Assembly: GCA_963730005.1 (NCBI GenBank)
Contig: CAVSPO010000002.1
Coordinates: 1-64,000, forward strand
Direction of reading: 5' to 3'
From: CAVSPO01 sp963730005
Lineage (GTDB): Bacteria; Actinomycetota; Actinomycetes; Propionibacteriales; Propionibacteriaceae
DNA length: 64,000 bases
Of this stretch, positions 7,834-16,469 are shown piece after piece. Numbering within the stretch: the first letter of the stretch is position 1; each line of letters begins with the position of its first letter. The notes under the pieces were generated by a model. It made no database searches and was not told the DNA's origin. It saw only the letters and a program-made list of their open reading frames with translations. Made by a program: the position numbers and the translations under genes.

Positions 7834-9042
7834 ATGGTCATCGTCGTTGGTGTCACGGGCGGCATCGCCGCCTACAAGACCGTCCACCTCGTCCGGTTGT
7901 TCATCGGGGACGGGCACGAGGTGCACGTCGTGCCGACTGAGGACGCGCTGCGCTTCGTGGGCCGTTCCACCTGGGAGGCGATCTCCCGGAACCCGGTCAC
8001 GACGTCGGTGCACGACGACGTCCCGCAGGTCAAGCACGTGGCGCTCGGGCAGCGGGCAGACCTCATCGTGGTGGCGCCGGCGACTGCGAACACCATCGCC
8101 GCCATGGCCGCCGGGCTGGCCACCGACCTGCTGGGGACGACACTGCTGGCTGTGACAGCCCCCGTCCTGATCGCTCCGGCGATGCACACCCAGATGTGGG
8201 ACCACCCCGCCACCCGCGCGAACATGGCGACGCTGAGGTCGCGCGGCGTCCACGTCTGCGGCCCCGACGACGGCCCGCTCACCGGCGGCGACTCCGGCCC
8301 CGGGCGCATGAGCGAGCCGGAGGCGATCCACGCAGCCGCGCTGGCGCTGTTCAACGCGCGAACCGACCTGGCCGGCCGCACCGTGGCCGTGTCCGCCGGC
8401 GGCACCCGTGAGCCCATCGACCCTGTCCGCTACATCGGCAACCGGTCGAGCGGACGCCAGGGTGTTGCGCTGGCGGTCGCGGCCGCCGAGCGGGGCGCCA
8501 AGGTGGCGCTGGCCGCGGCCAACATCGACGGCGACATCCTGCGCGACGCCGAACTGCCCGGGATCGAGATCACGAAAGTCGGCTCGGCCGCGGATCTGTC
8601 GACGGTGATGCGCCGAGCCGCAGACACCGCGGACATCATCATCATGGCGGCAGCGGTCGCGGACTTCCGGGTGGCTGAGGTGTCCGATGACAAGTTGACC
8701 AAGGAGGCCGGCGCGCCGCCAACCATCACCCTCGTCGAGAACGAGGACATCGTCGCGGGTCTGGCCGAGCGTCGGCGCCCGGGCCAGACCGTCGTCGCCT
8801 TCGCGGCCGAGACCGCCAGGGGTGACGAACTCCTCGAGCGCGGGCGGCGCAAACGGCGCCGCAAGGGCGTGGACCTGCTTGCCGTGAACGAGGTCGGCTG
8901 GGACAAGGGCTTCGAGACCGCGGACAACCGGCTGACGATCCTCGGCCCGACGGACGAGATCGTCGCGGAGGCCGCCGGGTCGAAGCGTCAAGTCGCCGAC
9001 GCGCTGCTGGACGCCGTGCTCGATTCGCGCCGCCAGCCCTAG
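7834..9042 (+). CDS. coaBC: bifunctional phosphopantothenoylcysteine decarboxylase/phosphopantothenate-cysteine ligase
   Basis: CoaBC makes 4'-phosphopantetheine for coenzyme A: CoaB joins cysteine to phosphopantothenate and the FMN-dependent CoaC removes CO2. The 402 residues show both halves: CoaC from GVTGGIAAYK, with catalytic H68, the PAMHTQMW substrate motif at 115-122 and the flap cysteine C142, and CoaB from AVSAGGTREPIDPVRYIGN (~186-203). The PAMH in place of PAMN is notable but is common in actinobacteria as I recall. The length is normal. It is cytoplasmic, and there is no operon partner downstream on the same pathway. Confidence 0.96.
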   Translation: MVIVVGVTGGIAAYKTVHLVRLFIGDGHEVHVVPTEDALRFVGRSTWEAISRNPVTTSVHDDVPQVKHVALGQRADLIVVAPATANTIAAMAAGLATDLLGTTLLAVTAPVLIAPAMHTQMWDHPATRANMATLRSRGVHVCGPDDGPLTGGDSGPGRMSEPEAIHAAALALFNARTDLAGRTVAVSAGGTREPIDPVRYIGNRSSGRQGVALAVAAAERGAKVALAAANIDGDILRDAELPGIEITKVGSAADLSTVMRRAADTADIIIMAAAVADFRVAEVSDDKLTKEAGAPPTITLVENEDIVAGLAERRRPGQTVVAFAAETARGDELLERGRRKRRRKGVDLLAVNEVGWDKGFETADNRLTILGPTDEIVAEAAGSKRQVADALLDAVLDSRRQP

Positions 9043-9090
9043 CCGCACTCGTCACGGGTGTCCAAGGACCTTGGCCCCATCCGGCGAGGT

Positions 9091-9108
9091 TGATATCATC
9101 AGATATCG
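9091..9108. promoter_or_regulatory. GATATC inverted repeat, probable VapBC operator
   Basis: GATATC occurs at 9092-9097 and 9102-9107, separated by four bases, 20-25 bases upstream of the antitoxin start. Type II antitoxins usually bind such palindromes to repress their own operon, so this is a sensible autoregulatory site. The AT-rich run may also overlap the -10 element. Confidence 0.5.
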
Positions 9109-9128
9109 AACGGCGTAGGAGGGGAACC

Positions 9129-9350
9129 ATGCCCGACGTACTGATCCGCAACATCCCGGCCGATGACCTTGCACTACTGGACGAGCAGGCACGGCGCTTC
9201 GGCCTTTCGCGCACGGATTTTCTCCGGCGCCAACTGCACCAACAGGCCCACAGGTCACTCGACAGCGTCTCGGTTCCGGACTTGAATGCCATGTCCGACC
9301 TGCTGGCTGACCTCGCTGACCCGACCGTCATGGACAAGGCTTGGTCGTGA
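9129..9350 (+). CDS. vapB: FitA/VapB-like ribbon-helix-helix antitoxin
   Basis: A 73-residue protein. ATG at 9129 is chosen over an upstream frame start (9090) because AGGAGGGG sits seven bases before it. MPDVLIRNIP gives the ribbon strand and LLDEQARRFGLSRTDFLRRQL the two helices typical of FitA/VapB DNA-binding antitoxins; the C-terminal 30 residues would wrap the toxin. It neutralises the PIN toxin encoded next and represses the operon through the palindrome upstream. Its stop codon overlaps the toxin start (GTGA), giving translational coupling. Confidence 0.85.
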   Translation: MPDVLIRNIPADDLALLDEQARRFGLSRTDFLRRQLHQQAHRSLDSVSVPDLNAMSDLLADLADPTVMDKAWS

Positions 9351-9751
9351 CACTCTGGCTCGTCGACAAGTCGGCCTTGGTCAGGCTGGGTCACAGCCCC
9401 GACGCTGCCGAGTGGGCCAGTCGGATCGATCGAGGCCTGGTTGCCATCTCGACGGTCACCCGTCTGGAAGTCGGGTTCTCGGCGCGGTCCGCCGACGACC
9501 ACACCAGACTGTTGCAGCTGCCGCCGATTGCAGCCATGCCCGTGGAGTACCTGACGCCGGCCATCGAGGACCGGGCAGTGGAGGTCCAGGCCCTGCTCGC
9601 CACCCGCGGCCAACACCGGGCACCATCAATCCCTGACCTGTTGATCGCCGCCACCGCAGAACTCACCGGCCGCACCGTCCTTCATCTCGACAAGGACTTC
9701 GACCTCATCGCCGAGGTGACTGGGCAACCACTGCAACGCATCGAGATCTGA
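9347..9751 (+). CDS. vapC: VapC-type PIN-domain ribonuclease toxin
   Basis: A 134-residue toxin. The GTG at 9347 overlaps the antitoxin stop as GTGA; a TTG at 9341 is possible. PIN-domain acidic residues are visible: D in LVDKSAL near the N-terminus, E in TRLEVGFS, D in SIPDLLIAATA, and D in HLDKDFDLIA. VapC toxins cleave tRNA or rRNA in an Mg2+-dependent way when the antitoxin is degraded. This is a complete, intact pair with the upstream vapB, located between core genes with no mobile element in sight. Confidence 0.88.
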   Translation: MTLWLVDKSALVRLGHSPDAAEWASRIDRGLVAISTVTRLEVGFSARSADDHTRLLQLPPIAAMPVEYLTPAIEDRAVEVQALLATRGQHRAPSIPDLLIAATAELTGRTVLHLDKDFDLIAEVTGQPLQRIEI

Positions 9752-9794
9752 CGCTCCCTCACAGCCACGAAGCAGCCCTGACAGCTACCGTGGG

Positions 9795-10172
9795 GTGGTG
9801 GCTGCGACAGCGGAGCAGGGAACCCCCGAGGAGTTCTTCGACGGTTTCCCGGAGGGCCTCACGCTGTTCGGCGCGGTGGCGCAGGCGGTTAGCCAGATCG
9901 GGCCGGCCACCGTGCGCGTGACGAAGAGCCAGATCGCCTTCCGGCGCCGCAAGGGCTTCGCCTTCGTGTGGCGTCCCGGGCAGTACGTCCGCAGCGACGT
10001 GCCAGCGGTGCTCTCGCTGGCCCTGCCCTACGAGGTCGCCTCCGACCGGTTCAAGTCCGTCGTCCACCCGGCCACGAACGTCTGGATGCACCACCTGGAG
10101 CTGCACACGACCGAGGAGGTCGACGACGAGGTCAGCGGGTGGCTTGCGCAGGCCTACGCCAACGCTGGGTGA
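9795..10172 (+). CDS. DUF5655-type protein
   Basis: A 125-residue protein with GTG start. TKSQIAFRRRKGFAFVWRPG followed by VLSLALP and VVHPATNVWMHHLEL is the pattern of DUF5655, a small domain of unknown function that also appears fused to nuclease- or transport-linked proteins. There is no membrane segment. It lies 43 bases after vapC on the same strand, but the gap makes a shared transcript uncertain. Confidence 0.7.
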   Translation: MVAATAEQGTPEEFFDGFPEGLTLFGAVAQAVSQIGPATVRVTKSQIAFRRRKGFAFVWRPGQYVRSDVPAVLSLALPYEVASDRFKSVVHPATNVWMHHLELHTTEEVDDEVSGWLAQAYANAG

Positions 10173-10195
10173 CCCAACACGCAGCGCAGCGCCCG

Positions 10196-11014
10196 TCAGC
10201 TCGCGGGGTACACCTTGCCCGGCACCGGCTCGCCGATCAGCTCACTGACGGTCACCAGCGTGTAGCCCTGGTCCTGCAGCCCCTTGATGGTGGCCGGCGC
10301 CGCGTCCACCGTCCACTGGTGGGTGTCGTGCATCAACAGGATGGCTCCCGGCTGGGCCCGTTCCAGACTCAACCGCACGATCGTCGCGGTGTCCTTGTTG
10401 GCCCAGTCCGCGGGGCTGGAGGTCCAGGAGATCACCGCCAGACCCTGCTGCTCGGCCACCGCATCGACCCGTGCCGAGCGTTCCCCGTAGGGCGGGCGCA
10501 TCAGCGTGGGGGTGGCGCCGGTCGCCCACTCGATGTTCTTGGTGGTGCTGCTCATCTCCTTGGCGATCGTGGCGTCGTCAAGCTTGGGCAGATGCTTGTG
10601 GTTCGTGGTGTGGTTGCCCACCTCGAAGCCCAGCTGATGAGCCCGTTTGACCGTTTCGGGGAAGGTCCGGACGAAATTGCCGTTGACGAAGAAGGTCGCC
10701 TTCGCCCCCGCTGCGACGTAGTCATCGATCAGCTGGTCGGTCAGCGCCGAGGGGCCGTCGTCGTAGGTGATGGCGATGCATTTCAGCTCGCTGCAGTCAG
10801 GCTTGGCGGGCACGCTGGGGGTGGGCGAGGGCGTCACCGACGTAGCCGCAGCGGACGGCGAGGCCGACACCGACACCAATGGCGAGGTGGGATTCGCCGA
10901 CGTCTGACCAGCCGGGGACGCGCCACCTGTGGCTGACGTGGCGCAACCACCCAGGCTGAGCAAAGTCACCAGCGCGAGGCCGAGGCGGGCAAAGCGTGCG
11001 GAAGTGTATCCCAT
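10196..11014 (-). CDS. lipoprotein polysaccharide deacetylase (NodB-like, CE4)
   Basis: A 272-residue cell-surface enzyme. A lipoprotein signal ends in LGG-C24, followed by a Ser/Thr/Pro-rich spacer to about residue 72. The NodB domain shows TYDDGP at 83-88, the metal pair H135 and H139 in HTTNH, RPPYG at 173-177, and H229 in LLMHDT. Enzymes of this family remove N-acetyl groups from peptidoglycan or other amino-sugar polymers, often giving lysozyme resistance; the actual substrate cannot be read. It is a single gene. Confidence 0.9.
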   Translation of the reverse strand: MGYTSARFARLGLALVTLLSLGGCATSATGGASPAGQTSANPTSPLVSVSASPSAAATSVTPSPTPSVPAKPDCSELKCIAITYDDGPSALTDQLIDDYVAAGAKATFFVNGNFVRTFPETVKRAHQLGFEVGNHTTNHKHLPKLDDATIAKEMSSTTKNIEWATGATPTLMRPPYGERSARVDAVAEQQGLAVISWTSSPADWANKDTATIVRLSLERAQPGAILLMHDTHQWTVDAAPATIKGLQDQGYTLVTVSELIGEPVPGKVYPAS

Positions 11015-11136
11015 GGGTCCAGCTTAGGCCGGGATCACGGAAAACACGTCGTCCGCCCGGCGCGCCAAGCGTCCCCCCTCGGGCACCGCCCCCCGTCGCG
11101 AGAAGACCCTGGACAGGAGCAGGCCCGGTGTCCTGT

Positions 11137-11862
11137 TCAGCGACCGTAACGGGAGGCGAAGTTGGTCAGGATCTGATGCTGGAAACCGGCCAGCCCGGCC
11201 GCATGCGCGTTGCGGATCAGATCGGCCATCTCGTCGGGATGGAAATAGCCGGCGTTCTCGTACAGGCGGATCCGGGTGGCCAGGTCGTCCGCGTCCAGTT
11301 CGGGGTGGAACTGCGTGATGTAGCAGTGGCGGCCCACCCGGTACATCTGCACCGGGCAGTCCTCGCCGAGCCCCAGCAGGACAGCCTCGGCGGGCGGCAC
11401 CCGGCAGGCCTCCTTGTGCGCGACGAAAGCCTTGAACACGTCCGGGATTCCCTCCAGCAGCGGATCGGCACGGCCCTCATCGGTGAGGCGCACCTCGATG
11501 GCCTGCACCGGCTCGGAGTACGTCGAGTCGACCACCCCGCCCAGCCGGGTGGTGAGCACCCCCACGCCGTAGCAGATGCCCATGAAGGGAAACTCGCGCT
11601 CCAGCACCTCGTCGATGACCCGCCCCAGGTAGGCCTCCATCCGCTGCTGCAGGAGGGAGGGGTTGGGCTCGCTGGCGTTGAAGGGCCCACCGCCCAGGAT
11701 CACCCCGGACCAGTCGTCCAGGTTGACATCGGGCAGCGTCTCATCGGTCAGCTGCACCTTCAGCAGCTCGTCAGCGCGCACCCCCAAGTGGCGGCGAATC
11801 GACTCGACCTCATCACGGGCGGCTTGGTCCTCGCGGGAACCCAACAGCAGAAACGGCTTCAC
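11137..11862 (-). CDS. class I glutamine amidotransferase (GMP-synthase-like)
   Basis: A 241-residue protein. GTG at 11862 (VKPFLLLGSRE) is preferred because the longer frame up to 12030 is antisense-like and overlaps ybdK. Triad residues are visible: C97 in FMGICYGVGV, and H186 with E188 in QFHPELD. No synthase domain is fused, so it hydrolyses glutamine either alone or for an unknown partner. It follows ybdK by 22 bases on the same strand, suggesting an operon in which both act on glutamate or glutamine derivatives. Confidence 0.85.
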   Translation of the reverse strand: MKPFLLLGSREDQAARDEVESIRRHLGVRADELLKVQLTDETLPDVNLDDWSGVILGGGPFNASEPNPSLLQQRMEAYLGRVIDEVLEREFPFMGICYGVGVLTTRLGGVVDSTYSEPVQAIEVRLTDEGRADPLLEGIPDVFKAFVAHKEACRVPPAEAVLLGLGEDCPVQMYRVGRHCYITQFHPELDADDLATRIRLYENAGYFHPDEMADLIRNAHAAGLAGFQHQILTNFASRYGR

Positions 11863-11884
11863 CCGGCACAGGTTAGCCGGTGAC

Positions 11885-13012
11885 TCAGAACCTTGGGTTA
11901 CCTGACCGGGTCTCGGCGACCAGCGCACGCAGCAGCGCATCCATTCCACCGTCGGCGAACGCCGCCCGCTGGCGACGGTAGCTCGGGCCGCGCCTGGCCA
12001 GCTCGTCGACGAACCGCAGCTCGTCCGCACACCCCAGCCTGACCGCCACCGGCTCCAGCCGGTCGAGCAACCTGGACAGGCCGTCCAACAGATGGATCTG
12101 GCGATCCGGATGAAGAGGGTCGATGATGAACGCCTCGACGCCGTAGCGGGCGGCGCGCCACTTGTTCTCGCGCTCCACCCAGCGCTGCAGCTCCGGCAGC
12201 GGGTCGCCGTCGATGGTGCGCTGCACGGACCAGTCGACCAGACACTGGGTGAGCGCGGCCAGGGCTCCGATCTCGGCCAGAGTGGGCACCGCGTCGGCGG
12301 CGCGGTTCTCGACCGTGCCGAGGGACGGCGAGGGCCGCACGTCCCAGCGGATCTCGCTGGGATCGGCGATCACGTCGAGCGCGATCAGCTGGGCGATGTG
12401 GTCCTGCCAGTGTTGCCAGTCGTCCAGGTCGGGCGGCAGACCGGCGCTGGGCAACTGCTGGAACAACATGGTGCGCTGCGACGCGTAGCGGGTGTCCTCC
12501 CCCTCCCAGTAGGGCGAGGCCGCGGACAGCGCGATCAGGTACGGCATGGCCGCGGTGAGCGCTCGCATCGCTGCCGGCGCCAGTTCGCCCGACGTGAGCC
12601 CGACATGCACGTGGGTGCCGCAGATGATGAGCCGCTGGGACCACCAGGCGCCCTTGTCCAGCACCGTGTGGTAGCGGTCCTTCTCGACGATGGGCAGGTC
12701 GGCTGCCCGGCTGAAGGGATGGGTGCCGGCAGCGAGCACCGCCAGACCGGCCCGATCCGCCGCCGCCTGGACCTGCCCCATCGCGTCCGAGAGTTCGGCG
12801 ACAGCTTCGTCGACGCGGTGGTGCACGCCGGTGACCAGCTCCACCATGTGCTGCAGGAACTCCTCCCGGAAGGGGCCCTGTTTCTCGGAGGTGAGCTCGG
12901 CGTACAGCTCGGGACCGCGCGGCGCGAGCTCCAGGGTGGTGGCGTCGATCAGGGCAAGTTCCCACTCGATCCCGAGGGTCGAGCGCTGCGAGGTCGCGAA
13001 ACTGATTCGCAT
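11885..13012 (-). CDS. ybdK: carboxylate-amine ligase / glutamate-cysteine ligase family 2
   Basis: A 375-residue GCS2-family enzyme. LGIEWELALID at the N-terminus, HVHVG with metal-binding histidines near 140, RTMLFQQLP, and WDVRPS are family landmarks. YbdK-type enzymes join an amino acid to the gamma-carboxylate of glutamate with ATP; in actinobacteria they are often labelled glutamate-cysteine ligases, although the true substrate is usually untested. The length is typical. The start ATG at 13012 fits MRISFA. It appears co-transcribed with the amidotransferase downstream. Confidence 0.9.
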   Translation of the reverse strand: MRISFATSQRSTLGIEWELALIDATTLELAPRGPELYAELTSEKQGPFREEFLQHMVELVTGVHHRVDEAVAELSDAMGQVQAAADRAGLAVLAAGTHPFSRAADLPIVEKDRYHTVLDKGAWWSQRLIICGTHVHVGLTSGELAPAAMRALTAAMPYLIALSAASPYWEGEDTRYASQRTMLFQQLPSAGLPPDLDDWQHWQDHIAQLIALDVIADPSEIRWDVRPSPSLGTVENRAADAVPTLAEIGALAALTQCLVDWSVQRTIDGDPLPELQRWVERENKWRAARYGVEAFIIDPLHPDRQIHLLDGLSRLLDRLEPVAVRLGCADELRFVDELARRGPSYRRQRAAFADGGMDALLRALVAETRSGNPRF

Positions 13013-13054
13013 GATCTGTCCTTGGGGGTGTGGGTTGGAAAGGACGTGCTGAGT

Positions 13055-14035
13055 CTAGACGCCCGACTGTAGTGGTGTCCCCTCCCCTGCCGGGGCCTGC
13101 AACGGCGCAGAGCCGGCCTGACGCGACGCCCTGGGGCGGTACTGGCCGCGGTGGTTGGCGACGTAGACGCCGGCCAGGATCAGAGCACCGCCGGCGAACT
13201 GCCCGGGCGCGAGCCGCTCACCCAGCACCAGCGCACCCGCCGCCAGCGCGACCAGGGTGGACAGACCGATGAACGTGGCGTAACCGTTCGAACCAAGGTG
13301 CCTGATCGCCACGTTCTGGAAGAAGAACGCGCCGACGGTCGGGCCGATCCCCAGATAAACGACGGCCCAGCGGAAGGGGGCGTTGGTGGCGGGCAGCGCC
13401 AGGAACTCGGGCAGCGTCCCCGCGGCCAGGTGCTGCACCACGGCCACGCCGCCGAACACAATCGCGCCACTCGCCACCATCACGAAGGTCTTGTCGATGT
13501 CCCTGGCGTGGTGCAGTCGTTCCGCGAACACTGCGTACAACGAGTAGGCCACCACAGCCAGCAGCAAGGCGAGGTACCCGGCGACGTTGAAACCGGCCTG
13601 CAGACCGCCGACCACCACCGTCGTGCAGACGCCGACGAAGGTGATCAGGATCCCGGTCGACTGCCAGCGCGAAGGCGTCACACCCAGGATCAACCAGGCG
13701 CCCAGCAAGGTGAACACGGGGATGGCCGAGATGATCAAACCCGTCTCGGACGCCGTGGTTCGACCGATGCCGTAGGCCTCGGCGGCGTAGTAGATGACTG
13801 GCTGGAGGATGGCCAGCACCAGCAGCGGCCGCACCACGTCGCTGGTGATGCGCAGCCGGATCACCCGCGTGGCGATCAGCAGCAGCATCGCGGCCAGGGC
13901 GATGCCGAAACGCCAGGCCAGCAGCGAAACGGGGTCGACGCTGTCCAGGCCGCTCTTGGTGAAGACGAAGGAGACGCCGTACAGCAGTTCCGTGGCCAGG
14001 GCCGCCAGGATCCCCATCGGGACGTTTCTGCTCAC
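13055..14035 (-). CDS. EamA/DMT-family transporter
   Basis: A 326-residue integral membrane protein with about ten hydrophobic helices in two EamA repeats (GILAALATELLYGVSFVFTK in the first, AGYLALLLAVVAYSLYAVFA in the second) and a charged tail. Family members export metabolites such as amino acids or cofactor precursors, but specificity cannot be read. The start is GTG at 14035. It lies 9 bases downstream of the ABC exporter gene on the same strand, so it is likely in the same transcript. Confidence 0.85.
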   Translation of the reverse strand: MSRNVPMGILAALATELLYGVSFVFTKSGLDSVDPVSLLAWRFGIALAAMLLLIATRVIRLRITSDVVRPLLVLAILQPVIYYAAEAYGIGRTTASETGLIISAIPVFTLLGAWLILGVTPSRWQSTGILITFVGVCTTVVVGGLQAGFNVAGYLALLLAVVAYSLYAVFAERLHHARDIDKTFVMVASGAIVFGGVAVVQHLAAGTLPEFLALPATNAPFRWAVVYLGIGPTVGAFFFQNVAIRHLGSNGYATFIGLSTLVALAAGALVLGERLAPGQFAGGALILAGVYVANHRGQYRPRASRQAGSAPLQAPAGEGTPLQSGV

Positions 14036-14044
14036 CGGGACAGG

Positions 14045-15907
14045 CTAGCTGGCGTCCGGTGCGGGTGGTTGCGCCTCGGGACCTTGCTCGTCGCGGGCGC
14101 GGCGCTCCAGCAAGGCGGCGTAGGGGCCGCCGGCTGCGACCAGGTCATCGTGTCGGCCCAGTTCGACGAGGCGGCCCGCGGCCAGCACGGCGATCAGGTC
14201 GGCGTCGCGGATGGTTGACAGCCGGTGGGCGATGATCAGCGTCGTCCGCCCTTGTGAGAGCGCGTCCAGGTGTCGTTGCACATCGACCTCGGTGCGGTTG
14301 TCCAGCGCGGAGGTGGCCTCGTCGAGGATCAGGATCCGCGGGTTGCGCAGCAGGGTGCGCGCGATCACCAGGCGCTGTTGCTCGCCACCGCTGAAGCGAT
14401 GGCCGCGGGCGCCCACGATGGTGTCGAGGCCGTCCGGGAGGTCGCGCACCAGGTCGTCGATCTCGGCCCAGGCCAGGCTCTGCCAGAGCTGCTCGTCGGT
14501 GGCGTCAGGGCATGCCGCCAGCAGGTTGGCACGGATGGTGTCGTGCACCAGGTACGTCTCCTGGCTGACCACCCCGACCAGCGTGGTCAGGGTCCGGCGG
14601 CTGAGCCGGCGCAGATCCAGGCCGTCGATCGTCACCACCCCCGAGGTCGGGTCGTGCAGCCGGTCCGCCAAGGCGGCCAGCGTCGACTTGCCCGACCCGG
14701 TCTCGCCCACCACGGCCAGCGTGGCACCGGGCGGGATGGTCAAGCTCACTCCGCGCAGCGCCTCGCGATCGGCGTCCGGGTAGCGGAAATGGACGTCGTC
14801 GAAACACACTTCGCCGCGGACTTGGGCCGGGTCGACGGCGACGGGGTGCTCGGGTTCGGGCACCTCGGGGACCAGGTCGAGGTAGCCGAAGACGCGACTG
14901 AAGAGGGCCATCGACGCGACCCACTGGGCGCCGGAGCTGAGCAGCCCCATCAACGGCCGGAAGATGGACGTCTGCAGGGCCGTGAAGGCGACCAGGGTGC
15001 CGATCGTCATGTCGTCACCGGTGATGGGCAGCCCGGCCGCCAGGTAGATGACGGCCGGGATGGCCGCGAAGGCGATCTGCATGACGGCCATCCGCCAGCG
15101 GCCGGCCAGCTGCGACTTGACGGCCAGGTCGGCCAACTGACGGCTGGTGACGTCGAATCGCGCCAGGTCACGGTCGCCGGTGCCGAGCGTCTTGGCCAGC
15201 CGGGCGCCCGACACCGACAACGAGTCCTCCACCTGCGAGTACAGGTCGGCCATCACGCGTTGTCGCTGCGTGGTGATGTCGCGTCGGGTGAGCGCCACCT
15301 GACGGGTCAGGAGCACGGCCGGCGGGATCACCACCAGGCTGATCAGGGCCAGCTGCCACGACAGCGCCACCATCGCAGCCGCCGTGGCGATGGCCGTGGT
15401 CACGTTGGACGCAATGCTGGTGGCGGTGGTGGTGACAACCGACTGCATGCCGGCCACGTCGGAGGTGATCCGCGACTGGATCTCACCGCCACGGTTACGG
15501 GTGAAGAACGACAGCGACTGTTTCTGCAGGTGAGCGAACACGCGGGTGCGCAGGTCGTGCATGATGCCCTCGCCCACCCGGGTGCTGAGCAGCGTCTGCC
15601 ACACCCCGATGGCCTGCACCGCCACTGCAACACCCAACATGGCGACCACCAGCCACACCAGCAGCCGCAGGTCGCGGTTGGGTAGTGCGTTGTCGATCAC
15701 GGCGCGCACCAGGAACGGCTGCGCGATGCTGACCAGTGAGCTGACCACGATCATGGCGACCACGGCCAGCAGCGGCCCCCGGTAGCTGCGGAACAGCCCG
15801 GCCACCCGCCGCGCCGAGACCGGGGATTCCTCCAACTGCCTCAGGTCAGCGGGGTCGACGCGGGCCGGGCGCAAGGCACCGGGACCGTCCCCGATCGGCA
15901 GCGTCAT
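14045..15907 (-). CDS. ABC exporter, fused membrane and ATPase domains
   Basis: A 620-residue half-transporter. ATG at 15907, preceded by GGAGGG, is chosen over a frame start at 15958. It has an N-terminal six-helix exporter domain (from about 45 to 330), then an ATPase domain with Walker A GETGSGKST, signature FSGGEQQR, Walker B ILILDEATSALD and switch H in IIAHRLS. It acts as a homodimer or with a partner to expel lipids, peptides or drugs. It is 20 bases downstream of the Fur-family gene, so regulation by metal or peroxide through co-transcription is plausible. Confidence 0.92.
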   Translation of the reverse strand: MTLPIGDGPGALRPARVDPADLRQLEESPVSARRVAGLFRSYRGPLLAVVAMIVVSSLVSIAQPFLVRAVIDNALPNRDLRLLVWLVVAMLGVAVAVQAIGVWQTLLSTRVGEGIMHDLRTRVFAHLQKQSLSFFTRNRGGEIQSRITSDVAGMQSVVTTTATSIASNVTTAIATAAAMVALSWQLALISLVVIPPAVLLTRQVALTRRDITTQRQRVMADLYSQVEDSLSVSGARLAKTLGTGDRDLARFDVTSRQLADLAVKSQLAGRWRMAVMQIAFAAIPAVIYLAAGLPITGDDMTIGTLVAFTALQTSIFRPLMGLLSSGAQWVASMALFSRVFGYLDLVPEVPEPEHPVAVDPAQVRGEVCFDDVHFRYPDADREALRGVSLTIPPGATLAVVGETGSGKSTLAALADRLHDPTSGVVTIDGLDLRRLSRRTLTTLVGVVSQETYLVHDTIRANLLAACPDATDEQLWQSLAWAEIDDLVRDLPDGLDTIVGARGHRFSGGEQQRLVIARTLLRNPRILILDEATSALDNRTEVDVQRHLDALSQGRTTLIIAHRLSTIRDADLIAVLAAGRLVELGRHDDLVAAGGPYAALLERRARDEQGPEAQPPAPDAS

Positions 15908-15927
15908 GCCCCGGCCCTCCTGTCCTG

Positions 15928-16356
15928 TCAGTGCGGCTTTCGCCGGCAGGCGGGGCAATATCCCCAGTAAGTGACCTCGGCCTCATCGACCAGGTAGCCG
16001 TGGTCGGTGCTCGGAGTCAGGCAGGGCACCTCACCGACAGCGCAGTCGACGTCGCACACCTCACCGCAACCCCGGCAGATCAGGTGGTGGTGATTGTCCG
16101 CGACGCGCGCCTCGTAGCGGGTCGGGCTGCCCGCCGGATGGATGCGGCGCAGCAAACCCGCATCGGTGAGGCTGTGCAACGCGTCGTAGATGCCCTGGGT
16201 GGAGATCGAGCCGATTCGCTGACGCACCGCTTCCGCGATCACGTCGGCGGTTGCGTGGGGCGACTCCTGGGCAACGCGGAGCACCGCCTTGCGGCCGGCG
16301 GTGACGCGCAACCCGGCGGCGCGGATGCGCGCCTCGTCGTCGGCCGGCCCGTTCAT
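15928..16356 (-). CDS. Fur-family metalloregulator (FurA/CatR-like)
   Basis: A 142-residue regulator. ATG at 16356 is chosen, as MNGPADDEARIRAAGLRVTAGR gives the usual N-terminus. It has a winged helix with STQGIYDALHSLTDAGLL, a metal site HHHLICRGCGEVCD, and a second C-P-A-C pair near the C-terminus. It is divergent from the catalase gene, the classical arrangement for a peroxide-sensing FurA/PerR/CatR repressor. The 113-base intergenic region contains two inverted repeats that could be its operators. Confidence 0.9.
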   Translation of the reverse strand: MNGPADDEARIRAAGLRVTAGRKAVLRVAQESPHATADVIAEAVRQRIGSISTQGIYDALHSLTDAGLLRRIHPAGSPTRYEARVADNHHHLICRGCGEVCDVDCAVGEVPCLTPSTDHGYLVDEAEVTYWGYCPACRRKPH

Positions 16357-16382
16357 GATCACCACCCTATCGCCTCCAAGAT

Positions 16383-16395
16383 TGGAACCATTCCA
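16383..16395. promoter_or_regulatory. TGGAA-N3-TTCCA inverted repeat upstream of fur and katA
   Basis: A perfect 5-bp-arm palindrome in the divergent fur/katA region, 27 bases from the fur start. It is a candidate Fur-family binding site or part of one. The assignment rests only on symmetry and location. Confidence 0.4.
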
Positions 16396-16403
16396 CTGAT
16401 AGC

Positions 16404-16424
16404 ATGGAGTCGTCCACACTCCAT
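16404..16424. promoter_or_regulatory. ATGGAGT-N7-ACTCCAT inverted repeat upstream of katA
   Basis: A perfect 7-bp-arm, 7-base-spacer palindrome 46 bases before the catalase start. The half site ATGGAGT occurs a third time at 16436-16442. The geometry suits a dimeric repressor such as the adjacent Fur-like protein and would let it block catalase expression until peroxide is present. Confidence 0.5.
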
Positions 16425-16469
16425 CGTCGGCGACCATGGAGTCTAGGCCCTGCTCAACGAGGAGACAGC

